From positions 6,366,507 to 6,430,506 of the forward strand of contig CM032121.1 in NCBI GenBank assembly GCA_018894105.1: a DNA stretch of 64,000 nucleotides. Direction: 5' to 3'. The notes under the pieces were generated by a model. That model searched no databases, was not told the origin of the DNA, and saw only the letters and a list, made by a program, of their open reading frames with translations. Shown piece by piece: positions 45,617 to 57,709 of the stretch. A program made the translations under genes and the position numbers. The stretch's first letter is position 1. Each line of letters starts with the position of its first letter. The DNA is from Jacaranda mimosifolia (lineage: Eukaryota > Streptophyta > Magnoliopsida > Lamiales > Bignoniaceae).

Positions 45617-48600
45617 ATGTCTTAAAATTGGGCACTAGCTGATCTTGACTTCAGACTACTGAGCCATGAGAAAAATTTGTGCCTTGATGAGATCTGGGAA
45701 CTCAGATTTATCCGTGGCAATTATATGAAATTCTCCAAATTGGTTGCATCTTTCACGCAAGAGCTTCAGGAATTCTTCACAGTGCCAAAGCTTCACCGGT
45801 TACCCGACAAGGACAAAACCATAGAGAAAAATGAAGTTGTGGCAGCTGTTATCAGTTTCCTTCTTCAAGTACTGGATAATGAAACAGTATTGATTTTTTC
45901 ATATGAGGATCGAATTGTCTGTCTTAAAAAGGAGCGGAGATTTCTTGTCACCGTTCCTGGGGATAAATTACTGCTAGGTGTTGAGCTTGAACAAGTCAAC
46001 AATCTTTTGTCTGGATTTGAAGCAGTAGCAGATGAAGCCGGAAGTTTAGTATATTCCTTCATTTTTGCCATGGATCAATTATTCATAGCCACAGGACTAG
46101 TGGATAATGCCTTAGGTTTTGTATTGGAATATATCGACCTCTTGAAAGCTGATATCACCACATTCTCAATTCTGGTCCCGGATATAAGCGAACCTTATAT
46201 GATTCCAAAAGCTGCCGCAGTTGATTCGTTCTTCATTGTTGATCACTCCTTCATGATCTCGAGGATCTAATTTGTCAGGAGCAGAATCTGATTGTTGACG
46301 TGAAGGGTCAAATCAAAATACTTCATCAAACATTAATGCTTTGCCAGTCTTTGCTCAAGGATATAAAGGTGCCTCCATATTCATCAGAGATTGAAGAAGT
46401 AAAAGGGCCCGTGATGCGAATTAGAGACGTAGCATATGGAGCTGAATATTTGATCAACTTTTTTTTTTGTTTGGAGATGCTCCTCTTTGGTATCTCATTA
46501 TCAGGCTCACTGATGTCAACCACAGGATTAAGCTAATCAGGAATGAGCTTCAAGAAATCAAGAAAAATTATTATAATATTAGAGCCTTAAAAGTTGCAAA
46601 GGATTTCAGCACACAACTATCATTACAAGCCAAGAGAAATTCTGAGGTCGATAACAGCACAGTTGGTTTTGAGGAGAAGGAAAGAGATATTCTTGATCAA
46701 CTGGTGGGAGGAACAGAGCCCCTCACTATTACCATCTTTGGGATGCTTGGACTTGGCGAGACAACTTTAGCAAAGAAATTGTACAATTATCCCTCTGTTA
46801 GCTATCACTTTTAAAAATGCTCGTGGTGCATTGTTTCCCAAACAAAATAGAGGAAAAATCTATTGATTGAAATTCTGATTAGTTTGGGAAGTGGGCTTGA
46901 CAGAGTTAGAATCTTGAATATGGAAGAAGAAAATTTGGCCGAATGTATTTACAGAAGTTTAAAAGGAAGGAGATACTTGATTGTTATCGATGATGTTTGG
47001 AATTCAAATGTGTGGGATGATTTGGGAAGATATTTCCCAGATGATCGAAATGGAAGCCAAATATTGTTCATCACTAGGAATAAAGATGTGGCTCCACCTA
47101 ATAGGATAATATATGCACTTCCCTCTTTGTCAAATGATGAGTGTTGGGAACTTTTGGAGAAGAAGGTGTTCCACAATAAACCTTGCCCTCCATATTTGCT
47201 AGGGAGTGGAAAGAAAATTGCAGCAGATTGCTTTGGACTACCACTTGCAGTAGTTATTATAGCTGGTATTCTTTCAAGTATGGATGAGGAAGATAGTACA
47301 TGGAAAATTGTGGGACAAAGTTTATCCTCGTATATTATTTTCTGACAAAAACAATTCCGTGATGCAGATATTAAAACTCAGTCACAAACATCTGCCAAAA
47401 TATTTGAAACCATGTTTTCTTTATTTTGGTGCATTTCCAGAGGACACAGAAGTTCCTATCAAGAAGTTGAAATGTCTCTGGATTGCTGAAGGATTCATAT
47501 GCAAAGAAGAGAAGAAGAGCCCAGAGAATGTAGCGGAAGAATATCTACTGGAGCTAATTGATAAAAGCCTAGTAATGGTTGCCAAAAGAAGATCAGGCGG
47601 TGGAGTCAAAGCTTGTGTTGTTCATGATCTATCGTGTGACTTGTGCCTGAGAATAGCTGAAGAAGATAACTTCCTCAAGTTAATGGACAAGTAAGTAAAG
47701 TAATCACTAATTCTATGTGTGTTCACAGTTCATTTTGTAACTTTTTCGTCTCTCTGTTTTGGTTTATTATTGCAGTGATAACATATTAGATGATGGCTTT
47801 TATTTTTTTCTCCAGTAACTGCTCAATGTATGTAAAGCATCACCGCCTGTATGGACGTATGAATCCAAATTCTGGAGACTTGCTACCTTTTGGCTTTTGC
47901 ATTCGCTCTGTCTTGGGATGTCTTCTTCCACACTACTCTCATTGAATTTTGAAAACATGAAATTACTTAAGAGTCCTGGATTCACAATACAACCGGCTCA
48001 GCTATCGTTGTGGAATTGAAATTCTGGTTAACTTGGGATACTTGGCTGTAAGTCGTATGCCGGCGTCAAGAGGCAGCCTTGTGAAGCGTGAATTTCTTCT
48101 TGTGAATGCAAATACAGCAGGTGACCGAGCTCCTATATCCTCAGGAATTCATAAACTGGCGAAGTTGAGATATCTCAGCGTCGCCAGAGCAATTTTTGAC
48201 AAAGATTGGAATTATTGCTCCCAAACAAATAACCTAGAATTTTTTTCCTCCATTTATATTGGAACGCTGAAGGATGAAAAGATTTTGAAATGTTCACCCC
48301 ATCTCCGCAAACTCAAATACATATGGGGACCATTATTGGATGAGCCGGGGGTTTATCGCTGTCCTGATCGCCGCTTCCTCACTCAGCTTGAGTCACTTAA
48401 CGTGAGCGGCACCTGTGGGTCGGCCGTGGTTAACTCCACTTCCAATATCAGAAAGCTAGCTCTATCTGGCTTGTGCTTGCCCTGGGAAAAGGTGTCAATA
48501 ATTGGTGGATTGCCAAATCTTCAAATTATCAAACTAGCATATCTTGCCTTTATAGGAGAAAGATGGGACACAATAGAAGGTGAATTCCATTAGCTCAGAC

Positions 48601-48859
48601 TCTTGAAGCTGAATAACTTAGATATAGCTCAAAAAAACGTGGCCTCCAGCGAACATTTTCCCATGCTTCAACCATTGGTCTTGTTAGTTGCTTCAAGTTA
48701 CAAGAGATTCCTTGTGAAATCGGGGAGATTGGTCCGCTGCAGTTGATTGAGGTAGAATATTGTCCAGAATCAGTGCAGGAATCTGCTTCTCAAATTCAAC
48801 AAGAACAACAGGAAATGGGAAATGAAGAGCTCAAGGTCATCATCATTAGGGGATATTAG
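45617..48859 (+). pseudogene. NLR1 (R1-type NB-ARC-LRR) pseudogene, main body
   Basis: Paralogue of NLR2. Exon 1 (45617-47690) shows the R1-type amino-terminal helices (WELRFIRGNYMKFSKLVASF), then NB-ARC. The P-loop reads GMLGLGETTLAKK, with Glu (46758-46760) in place of the ATP-binding Lys. Next come RYLIVIDDVW (kinase 2), FGLPLAVVIIAGIL (GLPL), CFLYFGAFPEDTEVPIKKLK and VVHDLSCDLCLRIA (MHD-type). An intron (47691-47815) has GTAAGT and TCTCCAG borders. Exon 2 holds LRRs (LAKLRYLSVA, KCSPHLRKLK, LTQLESLNVS, GGLPNLQIIKLA) to a stop at 48857-48859. Stops after SYHF (46812) and frameshifts near 46270, 46500 and 47345 end its coding ability. Confidence 0.88.
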
Positions 48860-49242
48860 CGAATGGACAGCACATGTATAAAGAAATGAAAAAAATGGAG
48901 CATTTGCAAAGTGTGTTTTCTTTTTGCCCCTTAATTTTCATGATAGTTTGAGAAAATAAAGTGCGGTAAATCTTTTTGTTATTTCTTCCCCGTCTGGCAG
49001 GTTTGCATACATTACATATAGATGAAGGGTGTATGTATGTGTATATATATATATATGTGTGTGTGTGTAAACATATAGAGCATGACCCTTCAATTTAAAT
49101 TAAAAATAATGAGACATCTAGAAGAAAAGAAGAAAAAAAGAAAAACATAAGACTAAACTAGGAAAAAAGAAAAGGTCTTTCATAAAAGAAAGGAAATGAA
49201 AATAACTCTAGCTTTCCAGAAAATGGACTTTGAATTTCAACA
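48860..49242 (-). repeat. Probable 3' LTR of copia fragment D
   Basis: On the minus strand TGTTGAAATTCAAAG begins at 49242, just after the purine tract TTTGAGGGGGAA, the typical start of a copia 3' LTR. The far end is undefined. A TA/TG microsatellite lies at about 49028-49068. Confidence 0.5.
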
Positions 49243-49585
49243 TTCCCCCTCAAAGGGATCTCTGGGAAAATACTCGAAGCTTAACAAGAAGCAAGTCAGA
49301 TTGCCCTTTGGAAAGTGAGTGGGTAAATATATCGTCAACATTCTCTTGACTTCTTACACCAAAAACTTTGATATAATGATGTTCTATCTCAATATGCTTA
49401 ATCCCACCAGGTAAGTTGCAAGCTTTAGAGCACTCTGACTGTTGCCAAAGGTGTAGTTGCCTCAGAAATGAGTGAATGAACATCGTAATTAAGTCCTCCA
49501 AGCCAAACACATTGTTGAGCAGCAAGGGTGGAGGCCTTATATATCCTCAGCTTCTGTTGTAGACAAAGAAACTAAATGTTGCTTT
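49243..49585 (-). pseudogene. copia D RNase H end
   Basis: 49525-49250 reads SECSKACNLPGGIKHIEIEH and SQENVDDIFTHSLSKGQ, the usual carboxy-terminal copia words (E...IADIFTK-like), followed at once by the polypurine tract. It is a degenerate remnant. Confidence 0.7.
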
Positions 49586-49990
49586 CTACTGCACCAAGAT
49601 TTCCCTTAAAAAAAAAAAAAATGCATAATCTGATTTTGATTTTGTATCATCCATATCACCATCCAAATCAGAATCAGTATAGCCAAGTAGCGAGAAATTA
49701 GATCCCTTCTCATAAACCAAGCCCGTATCAAGAGTAGAACCAACATATTTCAGGATATTCTTGGCTGCTTCCAAGTGCTGCTTTCTTAGTGTCACACCCT
49801 GACAGAACGTAGTCCAATGAAAATTCCATTCACAATAAGGAATCCTAGGTTTCACGAGGGTATCTATTGTTGCCGGGATATATTTATAAATAGCCAAGTA
49901 TCTCAAGTGCGCCAGTAGTTCAATTCCATGAATATTGCTGAAGGTGTCTTTTGGCAAATCCAACTCCTGAGTAATTATGTGTTGAGAAGA
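49586..49990 (-). pseudogene. Chimera of an NLR LRR fragment and copia RNase H
   Basis: A single open frame (49963-49586). Its amino-terminal third reads LPKDTFSNIHGIELLAHLRY, LAIYKYIPATIDTLV, closely like the LRR start of NLR1/NLR2 (HLVNLRYLAVSRVPASIGSL). From about residue 40 it becomes copia reverse transcriptase/RNase H: HLEAAKNILKYVGSTLDTGL and LLGYTDSDLDGDMDDTKS. There is no stop at the junction. It points to a third NLR copy into which, or next to which, a copia element joined. It is probably a by-product of insertion and deletion, not a selected fusion. Confidence 0.65.
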
Positions 49991-50634
49991 TACAATGATG
50001 AGTCTGGAAGGGAGCTAAAGAAAAAGGGAAGTTGAAGGCCAAAAGGCAGTCATAACTGAAGCCGTGAAGCTTCAGAAATCAGATTCATCTGAACACAGAC
50101 AGTGATGCTTCAAGTATATTGAGTGGTTACTGAAAAAAGATAAGAAAACGGTGAAAATGAGAGCTGCCAGAAGAGAGACACAAAGATGTTTAAACGGGAA
50201 ATATGTAGAGTTATAAACTTACTTGTCGACCCATTTCAGGCAGCTAATTAGATAAACTTCTTCAGGATTAAGTTAACAAATAACCATTTAATTTTTACAT
50301 TGAGTGCACAACTAATTTTATTTTTAGAGCAGTGGAAGATACAGTAGCCCAAGTACTAGATAAAAGCAATTCAAGAGCCAGCAGAGGATCTTTCTTCATG
50401 GCTTCCAAGGTTGGACTGTTGGAGCTTGAGTATACATTGTCGTTATTCCTGTCAGACGGGAAAGAAAGCAAATATTTATGGTATCTTATTTTCTCAAACT
50501 ATCATGAAAATTAAGGGGGAAGAAAGAACACTTCGCAGATGCTCCATTTTTAATTTCCTAATGCCACAAACCAGCTATTTTTCTAAACAGAAAAGTGTGG
50601 ATATGAGGAGCTGTGAAGTCTTACATTTTGTTGT
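49991..50634. other. Spacer with a short unassigned frame
   Basis: A 60-codon plus-strand frame at 50332-50514 (MEDTVAQVLDKSNSRASRGS...) is preceded by TTATTTTTAG, which resembles a 3' splice site, so it could be an exon scrap. I recognise no family. The rest shows nothing. Confidence 0.3.
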
Positions 50635-53600
50635 CTATTTGTAAACATCCCTGATGATGACCCTGAGCTCTTCATTTCCCATTTCCAGCTGGTCTTGTTG
50701 AATTTGTGTAGCAGAGTCAGCCACTGAGTCTGGACACAATTCTACCTCAATCAACTGCAGCGTTGGAATATCGCCCATTTCACAAGGAATCTCCTGCAGA
50801 TTGTGGCAATCACGCAAGACCAAACGTTGAAGCTTGGGGAAATGTTCGCTGGAGACCACATTCCACTGAGTGATTCCTAAACTAGTAAATTTCAAGAATC
50901 TGAGCTGCTGGAATTCACCTTCGGTTGTGCCCCATCTTTCTCCAACAAAGGAATTAGATGCTAGTTTGAGAACTTGAAGGTTTGGCAATCTCCCAATTAA
51001 GGAAATTTTTACCCACGGCAAGCACAGGTCACATAGAGTCAGCTTTTTGATATGGGAAGGGAAGTTAATCTCGGCCATCTCGGCCTTCTCAAGTCTGTAC
51101 CAGGTGTCTACGTTGAGTGACTCGAGCTGAGTGAGGAAGCTGAGATCAGGATAGCGATACACCCCCTGCTTGTCCAAAAATGGTTCACATCTGCATTTCA
51201 GTTTGCGGAGATGGGGTGAACATTTTAAAATCTTTTCATCCTTCAGCTTTCGGATACTAATGGAAGAAAGAAATTCAACGCTATTTGTTTGGGAGCTATT
51301 GCAATCCTTGTCAAAAATTGCTACCCCGTTTACCTGAAGGTATCTCAACTTCATCATTTTCATTATTGCTGAAGATATATATACTTTCCTCGATACAGTC
51401 TCCACAAATAGAAATTCAAGGTTCACAAGGCTGCCTATTGATGCCGGTACACGACTAACAGCCAAGTATCTCAGGTTAACCAGATGTTCAGCCCCAACCA
51501 AATCACTGGGCTCGAACCGGCTCCGCCAATCCAACACTCTGAGTAATTTCATGTTGACAGCATAAAACGATGAGGCTATATGAGGGCCCAAGAAAGAGCG
51601 AACTTTACAGCCGAAAGGTGGAAAAATTTCAAGCGGAACTTTAGGATCTGGTCTCATATTATAGGCATGCAGGCGCTGATGCTTTGTGTGTGTTGAGGAG
51701 TTACTGCATGAAAAAAGGAAAATGAGAGCCATAATTTGAGTTTATAGGGGAAATACCTAAGAGTTGGTGAGTAAACATACCTATCTATCAACTTGAGAAA
51801 GCTATCTTCCTCAGCTATTCTCAAGCACAAGTCACGCAATAAATCATGAACACACAAGCTTTGACTCCACCGTCTGATCTTCTTTTGGCTACTATTACTA
51901 GACTTTTATCAATTAGCTCCATTAGATATTCTTCCGCTACACTCTCTGCGCTCTTCTTCTCTTCCTTGTGTATGAATCCTTCAGCAATCCAGAGGCATTT
52001 CAACTTCTTCACTGGGATTTCTTTGTCTTCTGGAAATGCTCCAAAATAAAGAAAACACAGTTTCAAATGTTCTGGCAGATGTTTGTAACTGAGTTTCAAT
52101 ATCTGCATCACCGAATTGTTTTCGTCAGAAAAGATATATGAGGCTAAACTTTGTCCTACAGTTTTCCATGTAGTTTCTTTGCTGTCCATAGTTGAAAGAA
52201 TACCAGCTATAACAACTACTGCAAGTGGCAGTCCGTGGCAATTTGCTGCAATTTTCTTTCCAATCCTTTGCAATTGTGGAGGACAAGGTTTATTGTGGAA
52301 CACCTTCTTCTCTAAAAGCTGCCAACACTCATCATCTGACAAAGAGGGAAGAGCAGAAATTATACTATTAGGTGGAGCCACATCTTTATTCCTACTAGTG
52401 AACACAATTCTGCTTCCATTTCCATCATCTGGGAAACATCTTCTCAAATTATCCCACACATTTAAATTCCAAATATCATCCATAACAATTAAGTATCTCC
52501 TTCCTTTTAAACTTTTGTAAATGAGTTGAGCTAAGCTTTCTTCTTCCATATTCAAGATCGTAACTTTGTCAAGCTCACTTCCCAAACTAATCAGAATGTC
52601 ATTCAAAATATTTTTCCTCTGATATGTTTGGGAAATGACGCACCAGGAGCGTTTGTCAAAGTAATAGTCAACTGAGGGATGATTGCACAATTTCTTTGCC
52701 AAAGTTGTCTTACCAAGTCCAGGCATCCCATAGATGGTAATAATCTGGAGGTGCTCTGTTCCTCCTACCAGTCGATCTAGAATATCTCCTTCCTTCTCCT
52801 CAAAACCAACTGTGATGTCATCGGCCTCAGAATTTCTCTTGGCTTGTAATGATAGCTGTGCACTGAAATCCTTTGCAACTTGTAAGGCTCCAATATTATC
52901 ATAATTTTTCTTGATTTCTTGAATCTCAGTCCCGACAAGCTTAATCCTGTGGTTGACATCAGAGAGCCTGATGGTGAGATACCAGAGAGGAGCATCCCCA
53001 ACCAAAAAAGAGTTGATCAGATATTCAGCTCCATATGCCACATCTCTAATTAGCATCACGGGCCCTCTTAATTCTGCAATCTCTGAATATTGAGGCACCT
53101 TTATATCCTTGAGCAAAGACTGGCAAAGCAGGAGTCTCTGATGAAGTATTTTGATTTGAGCCTTCAAATCAACAATCAGATTATGTTGCTGACTCATTAG
53201 ATCCTCGAGATCATGAAGAAGCGAATCAACAATGAAGCGCGAATCAACAGAAGCAGCTTTCGGAATCATACCAGGTTCACTTATATACGGAACCAGAATT
53301 GAGAATGTGGCGATATCAATTCCCAAGAGGTAGATATATTTCAAAACAGAACCTATGGCATCATCCACTTGTCCTGTGGCTATGAATGCTTGATCTGTGG
53401 CAAAAACGATGGAATGTACCAAACTTCCGGCTTCATTGGCTACTGCTTCAAATTCACCTAGCAATAATGCATCCCCAAGAACGGTAACAAGAAATCTCAG
53501 CTCCTTCTTAAGACGGACGATTCGATCCTCATACGAAACAATCAATTCTGTTTCATAATCCAGTAATTGAAGAAGGAAACTGATAAAAGCTGCCACGAGT

Positions 53601-53950
53601 TCATTTTTCTTGAGGGTTTTGTCCTCGTCAGGTAACTGTTGAAGCTTAGGCACTTTGAAGAATTCCCGAAGCTCTTGCGTGAAAGACGCAACCAATTCGG
53701 AGAATTTCATATAATTCCCATGCACAAATCTGAGGTCCCAGATTGGAACAAGGCACAAATTTTCCGCATAGCTGATCAGTACTCCGAAGTCAGAGTTAAT
53801 GTCCAATTTTAAGACATAGCGGCGAACAGCTGAAAGCTGTGATTCGCTCCAGGGAATTGTGGCTTCTCTGGGGATAAAATCTGACCACCTCCTCCATTCA
53901 ATTATTTGTTCAAAAGCTTCAAATAGGATTACTCTAGAGGAATAATCCAT
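50635..53950 (-). pseudogene. NLR2: R1-type CC-NB-ARC-LRR gene with one frameshift
   Basis: A cytoplasmic immune-receptor type that senses pathogen effectors. Exon 1 (53950-51781) starts at ATG in good context. Residues 1-370 are the R1-type amino-terminal and coiled-coil region. NB-ARC follows: P-loop GMPGLGKTT (408-416), kinase 2 LIVMDDIW (487-494), NGSRIVFTSR (511-520), GLPLAV (573-578) and CFLYFGAFPED (632-642). One base is missing at about 51851-51855 relative to NLR1, so the frame ends at residue 709, just before the motif that should read VHDLLRDLCLRIA. An intron (51704-51780; GTATGT...ATGCAG) joins exon 2 (51703-50635), which has about ten LRR-like words (LVNLRYLAVS, HLRKLK, LTQLESLNV, LPNLQVLKLA). 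Apart from that base everything is open. Closest to R1B-type late-blight resistance homologues by motif style. Confidence 0.88.
51704..51780 (-). other. Intron of NLR2 between NB-ARC and LRR
   Basis: 77 bases with donor GATAG|GTATGT and acceptor TTTTTTCATGCAG. Its position matches the NLR1 intron (47691-47815) exactly: both follow EED-[SN]-FLKL-[IM]-D. Confidence 0.75.
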
Positions 53951-54250
53951 TTCTTTTTCTCCCCTTGTTTAACATTTGGGATTGAAAAATATGTAACAGC
54001 TGAGGTTTATAACTTGAAATTTTATTGCAGAAGAGGCGTAGGAAAGTGGAGACAAAAATGGAGGTAGTCAAGAAACTGCAGAAAGGCAGATTGATTCAAT
54101 TGATCGCTTTGTGAGGCTTCCTTTCAAAGAATAAGGCCCAATGAGAAGACTTACCTTACCGATGGAAACCACTGTCGATTATCTATACTCTTAGCTGGCA
54201 AGATTATCAATAGGCTAAAATAATAGCTAAATCACGACGAACATATAAGA
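53951..54250 (-). promoter_or_regulatory. 5' flank of NLR2
   Basis: The first ~110 bases are similar (inverted) to the NLR1 leader at 37668-37786, including GGGAGAAAAAGAAATGG-type start context and an AGTTATAAACCTCAGCTGTTAC word. No matching TATAAAA was seen. The conservation marks transcribed leader included in the duplication. Confidence 0.5.
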
Positions 54251-56316
54251 TGATGAAAAATGAACATATTATTTTACATTGCTTTGACTTGTTATCTGGT
54301 TTGTTAAAGAAAACAGGAATACATATTATTATATATTTTTTTGCTGAAGAAGGTGAAAGATATTGCTTGTCCGATTTTGTAGGTTGCAGATTTTGTGATA
54401 TGTCAAATATAAAGAATGAAATAAACTGTTTTGAAGATTCTATTTTTGCCCTTGGTTCTTTTACCTTCTTTTCATTACATCAATATAAAATTTGGAATTA
54501 TTTTATAAGTTCTATTTTCACTGCATCAACATGATTCATCGATACGTTTTCTATAACTTTGGCTACAATAATCGAGTTATCATTTTTTTTTCCAAATAGG
54601 CAAAAGAATTTTGTGGCCAATCTAATGGATGGATGTAAAAATACGAAATAAATAATAAATCAAAAATAAAATAATAAGTTACGACAAGATTAATGTAGTT
54701 TGGCTGCAGTTCAAATATATTTAAATTTATTATGATAATTTGATTAATATTAATAAAATTTACTCTCTCATAATATAAAAAATATTATATGTTGGTTCAA
54801 ATGTATTTTAATTATCATCATAGATGATAAACAATATGCTAAAGGTGCAGTGGCCAGTGGGTTGGGTGGAGGGAGAGGGATGATTAAAATAAAAGTTTTT
54901 TCTGACATTTTTAATAAGTTATTTTATTTATTTCTTAATAAATAAATAAATTATTTTGGATAGATTTATTCTTTCAATTTATTTTCCAGTTTTATTCAAT
55001 TAAAATTTAATTTTAGCTATGTTTTCTGAATTTCAAGTATGAAAATTCTATTAACAATTAATATTTATATGGGCCTCAGTAATTGATTTTTATTATGTTG
55101 CATGTAATTTTTATCATATCAGTTTTACTTTCATTATATTGTATTATAGGTTTTCAACATATGTGTGCTTATTAGTTAAATGGAACATTTAGGAAATATT
55201 GTCATCATTGTTGTAACAAGTTTATTTACTTTATGTTCAATTTACGGTGCTCAAATTTATACTAAATATCTAATACAAGTCCTAATAAATACTTTTACAC
55301 GTTTTAACATTTTTTAGAACTTTTATTGAATATTTTTTGAAGTACTTTATAAATACAAAATGTACAATTTGGTTGTGATTATCCTGCCAACCATGCTAGT
55401 TCTTACTTCTTCTTGCTTTCATAATTATCTTGAGTTTATTGTTTTTTTTGAAGTATCGAAATTTGTTAAAAAGAAAAAGAAGGAAGAGAATATGGGATCA
55501 AGCAAGTGCAAATCTTAAAATATTTCATCATATTATTTAGTAGAAATAAAAATTTTGCTGAAATATGAAAATTGAATATTTAAGAATATATATATACACA
55601 CACACACATGCATATAACATAATCTTGAAAAGGCAAATATTGTGGAAAAAAGAAATAAAAAATATAGGGAAGAAAAGAATAAATAAAAAGGAAAAAAATT
55701 AAAAAATAAAGAAAAGGAAACTCAAAATAAAGAAAAGAGGTGAAAAAGATTTAAGAAAACTAAAACCTTTATTGAATGTTATAAAAATTAGAGACAAATT
55801 CAATTAGGATTTAATTTTTAATTTAAGTAAATAAAATAGTATAAATCATATTTTTTTTATATTAGTTATGTTTTGTGTGGCAAAAATTAAAGGGTATTTA
55901 AGTAAATGAAATAATAGAAATTATACTATTAATTTATTAATTTTAAAACAGACTAGTCGTTTTATATTGTGTGTCACAAATCAAGGTTCGTGCTTTAGTT
56001 GAATGACTTTTTTGGGGAAAAAAAAATAAAATAGGTTTCTTTTAAATGAATTATCCAAACTTAAAGATCCTTTTTAAATAACTGAAATTTTCTGTCCAAA
56101 TATCAAGCCAAAACAATCAAACCATGATATAAATAACCCCACTCTTATATATTTTTCACTTATGTTTGTTTTTGAGTTCTTCAAGGAAAACATACTAAAT
56201 TGTAGTAGATATACCCTCAGGTTCAGTTCACATTTTGGGATAATGGGTGATGAAGGCCCACGTCATATTTGATCCCATATTTACGATTGATGACGGAAGT
56301 TCGTTAGTTGAGAGAG
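54251..56316. other. AT-rich intergenic DNA
   Basis: No supported gene. The 94-codon frame at 54250-54534 has AT-driven composition (Phe/Ile/Asn-rich) and no motif. A CA run lies at about 55595-55607. Confidence 0.5.
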
Positions 56317-56349
56317 GGCCTGCTGAGGGTGTACGATTGGTTTTGACCG

Positions 56350-56580
56350 ATTGAACATCAGTTAACCGAAATTTTCGATTTTTTTAGGTGCAGGACCGAA
56401 ATCAAATTGAAACGTGTTCGGTTCGATTTGATTTTTAATCAAACAGTATCGGTTCGATTTCGGCTTTTAATCGAAATTGAACCGGTCAACCGGTTCGGTT
56501 TGGTTTTACTGGTCTTATTCAGTTTAAAACCAGTTTGATTTTGATTTTTTAATCGAAACCGAATCGGTTCTTATTATTAT
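56350..56580. repeat. Left subterminal CGGTTCGGTT-rich zone of the hAT element
   Basis: Many TCGGTTCGAT, AACCGGTC and AATCGAAAC words in both orientations, mirrored at 62025-62230. They are probable transposase-binding sites. Confidence 0.65.
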
Positions 56581-57709
56581 TATTATTATTTTTTTTTACC
56601 AAAATAAAAAAATTAAAAATTGAGATTTTAACTTTTTGTAAGTTTTCATTTATCATTCCATTATGAAACTTTACTTATTCTTTTTCTTTTTCAAGAATCA
56701 AGATCAACGAATCGAATAATGTTTCTGCTCCAATCTTTGACTTTTTTTTTTTTTTTCTCTCTCTCTCTGAATCAAACTTTTCTTGACAGCTAACATAACA
56801 ACAAGTTCAAATCTAGATTAAAATTTATTTCAATATTTTGAAACTTCATATGTTTTCAAGAGTCAAGACAAGTACGAGGAGAAAAAGCTTAAACCATAAC
56901 ATGATAACACCACCACTTTTATAAGTACAAATTCAACCAAGGTTAAGGTAGATGACTAAATGGTATGTTTCTTTGACATATATCATGCTCAAGCTCAACC
57001 CCACATCTCCATCAATCCGTAAATACTTCTACTTCAATTCTTCAAATAAACTTCCCAAATCCTATGTAGGTACCTTGTACCATAAGACGAAGACAATTAA
57101 GGGCTAAATTTGAAATAGGAAAATGCTAAAATCATATGAAAATGATGAATGATCACAATTTACAAAATCATTAATCACATCCACACAAAATGATACAAGT
57201 TTGAAATAGTAAATTGTTCAAACTTTTAATTACATTCAATTCTACGTAAATAATTTGCTTGAAAGTTGAAAACTTGAGAGTTGAAGAGCTTGAAGCTTTT
57301 TCAATCCCACCGGATCCACCCGCATCCTTCATTCCTAATTCCTTAAAAAAGAACATAATAATATAAGAAATAACATTATAAAAGATTTATTATTAAAAAA
57401 AAACTAGAGAAATAATTTGCATAAATAAGTGACTTATGCACCTAATGATATTCATCCATCATAATCACAAACCGATTACCACAGAATCTGCACCAATACT
57501 GGAAACCACATCTAGAAATACAAATTAAACAATCGAAAACATAAAAACTCATAAGTACAAAAAACATGAATATATTAACAATCATAAAAATCATAATTAA
57601 ATAATAATCTTTAGAACCATAATATATGAATTTAATGCATACCTTCTTCAAGTCTTTCAATCTAAGCATAATCTTCCTCAACTGGTGGCTTTGAAGGTCC
57701 ATTGCAAAT
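56581..57709. other. 3' region of the hAT element
   Basis: Non-coding; includes a (TTA)n/T-run at about 56572-56597 and CT runs near 56757. Small frames at 57171-57356 and 57442-57702 have no recognisable domain. The latter overlaps the end of the transposase gene and may be a spurious frame. Confidence 0.45.

Noticed and set aside
50332..50514. A conserved exon following a 3' splice-site-like TTATTTTTAG
   Set aside because: No family recognised and no partner exon found; kept only as a note in the spacer entry.
54250..54534. 94-codon plus-strand ORF upstream of NLR2
   Set aside because: AT-driven Phe/Ile-rich composition, no domain, and no similarity to anything near it.
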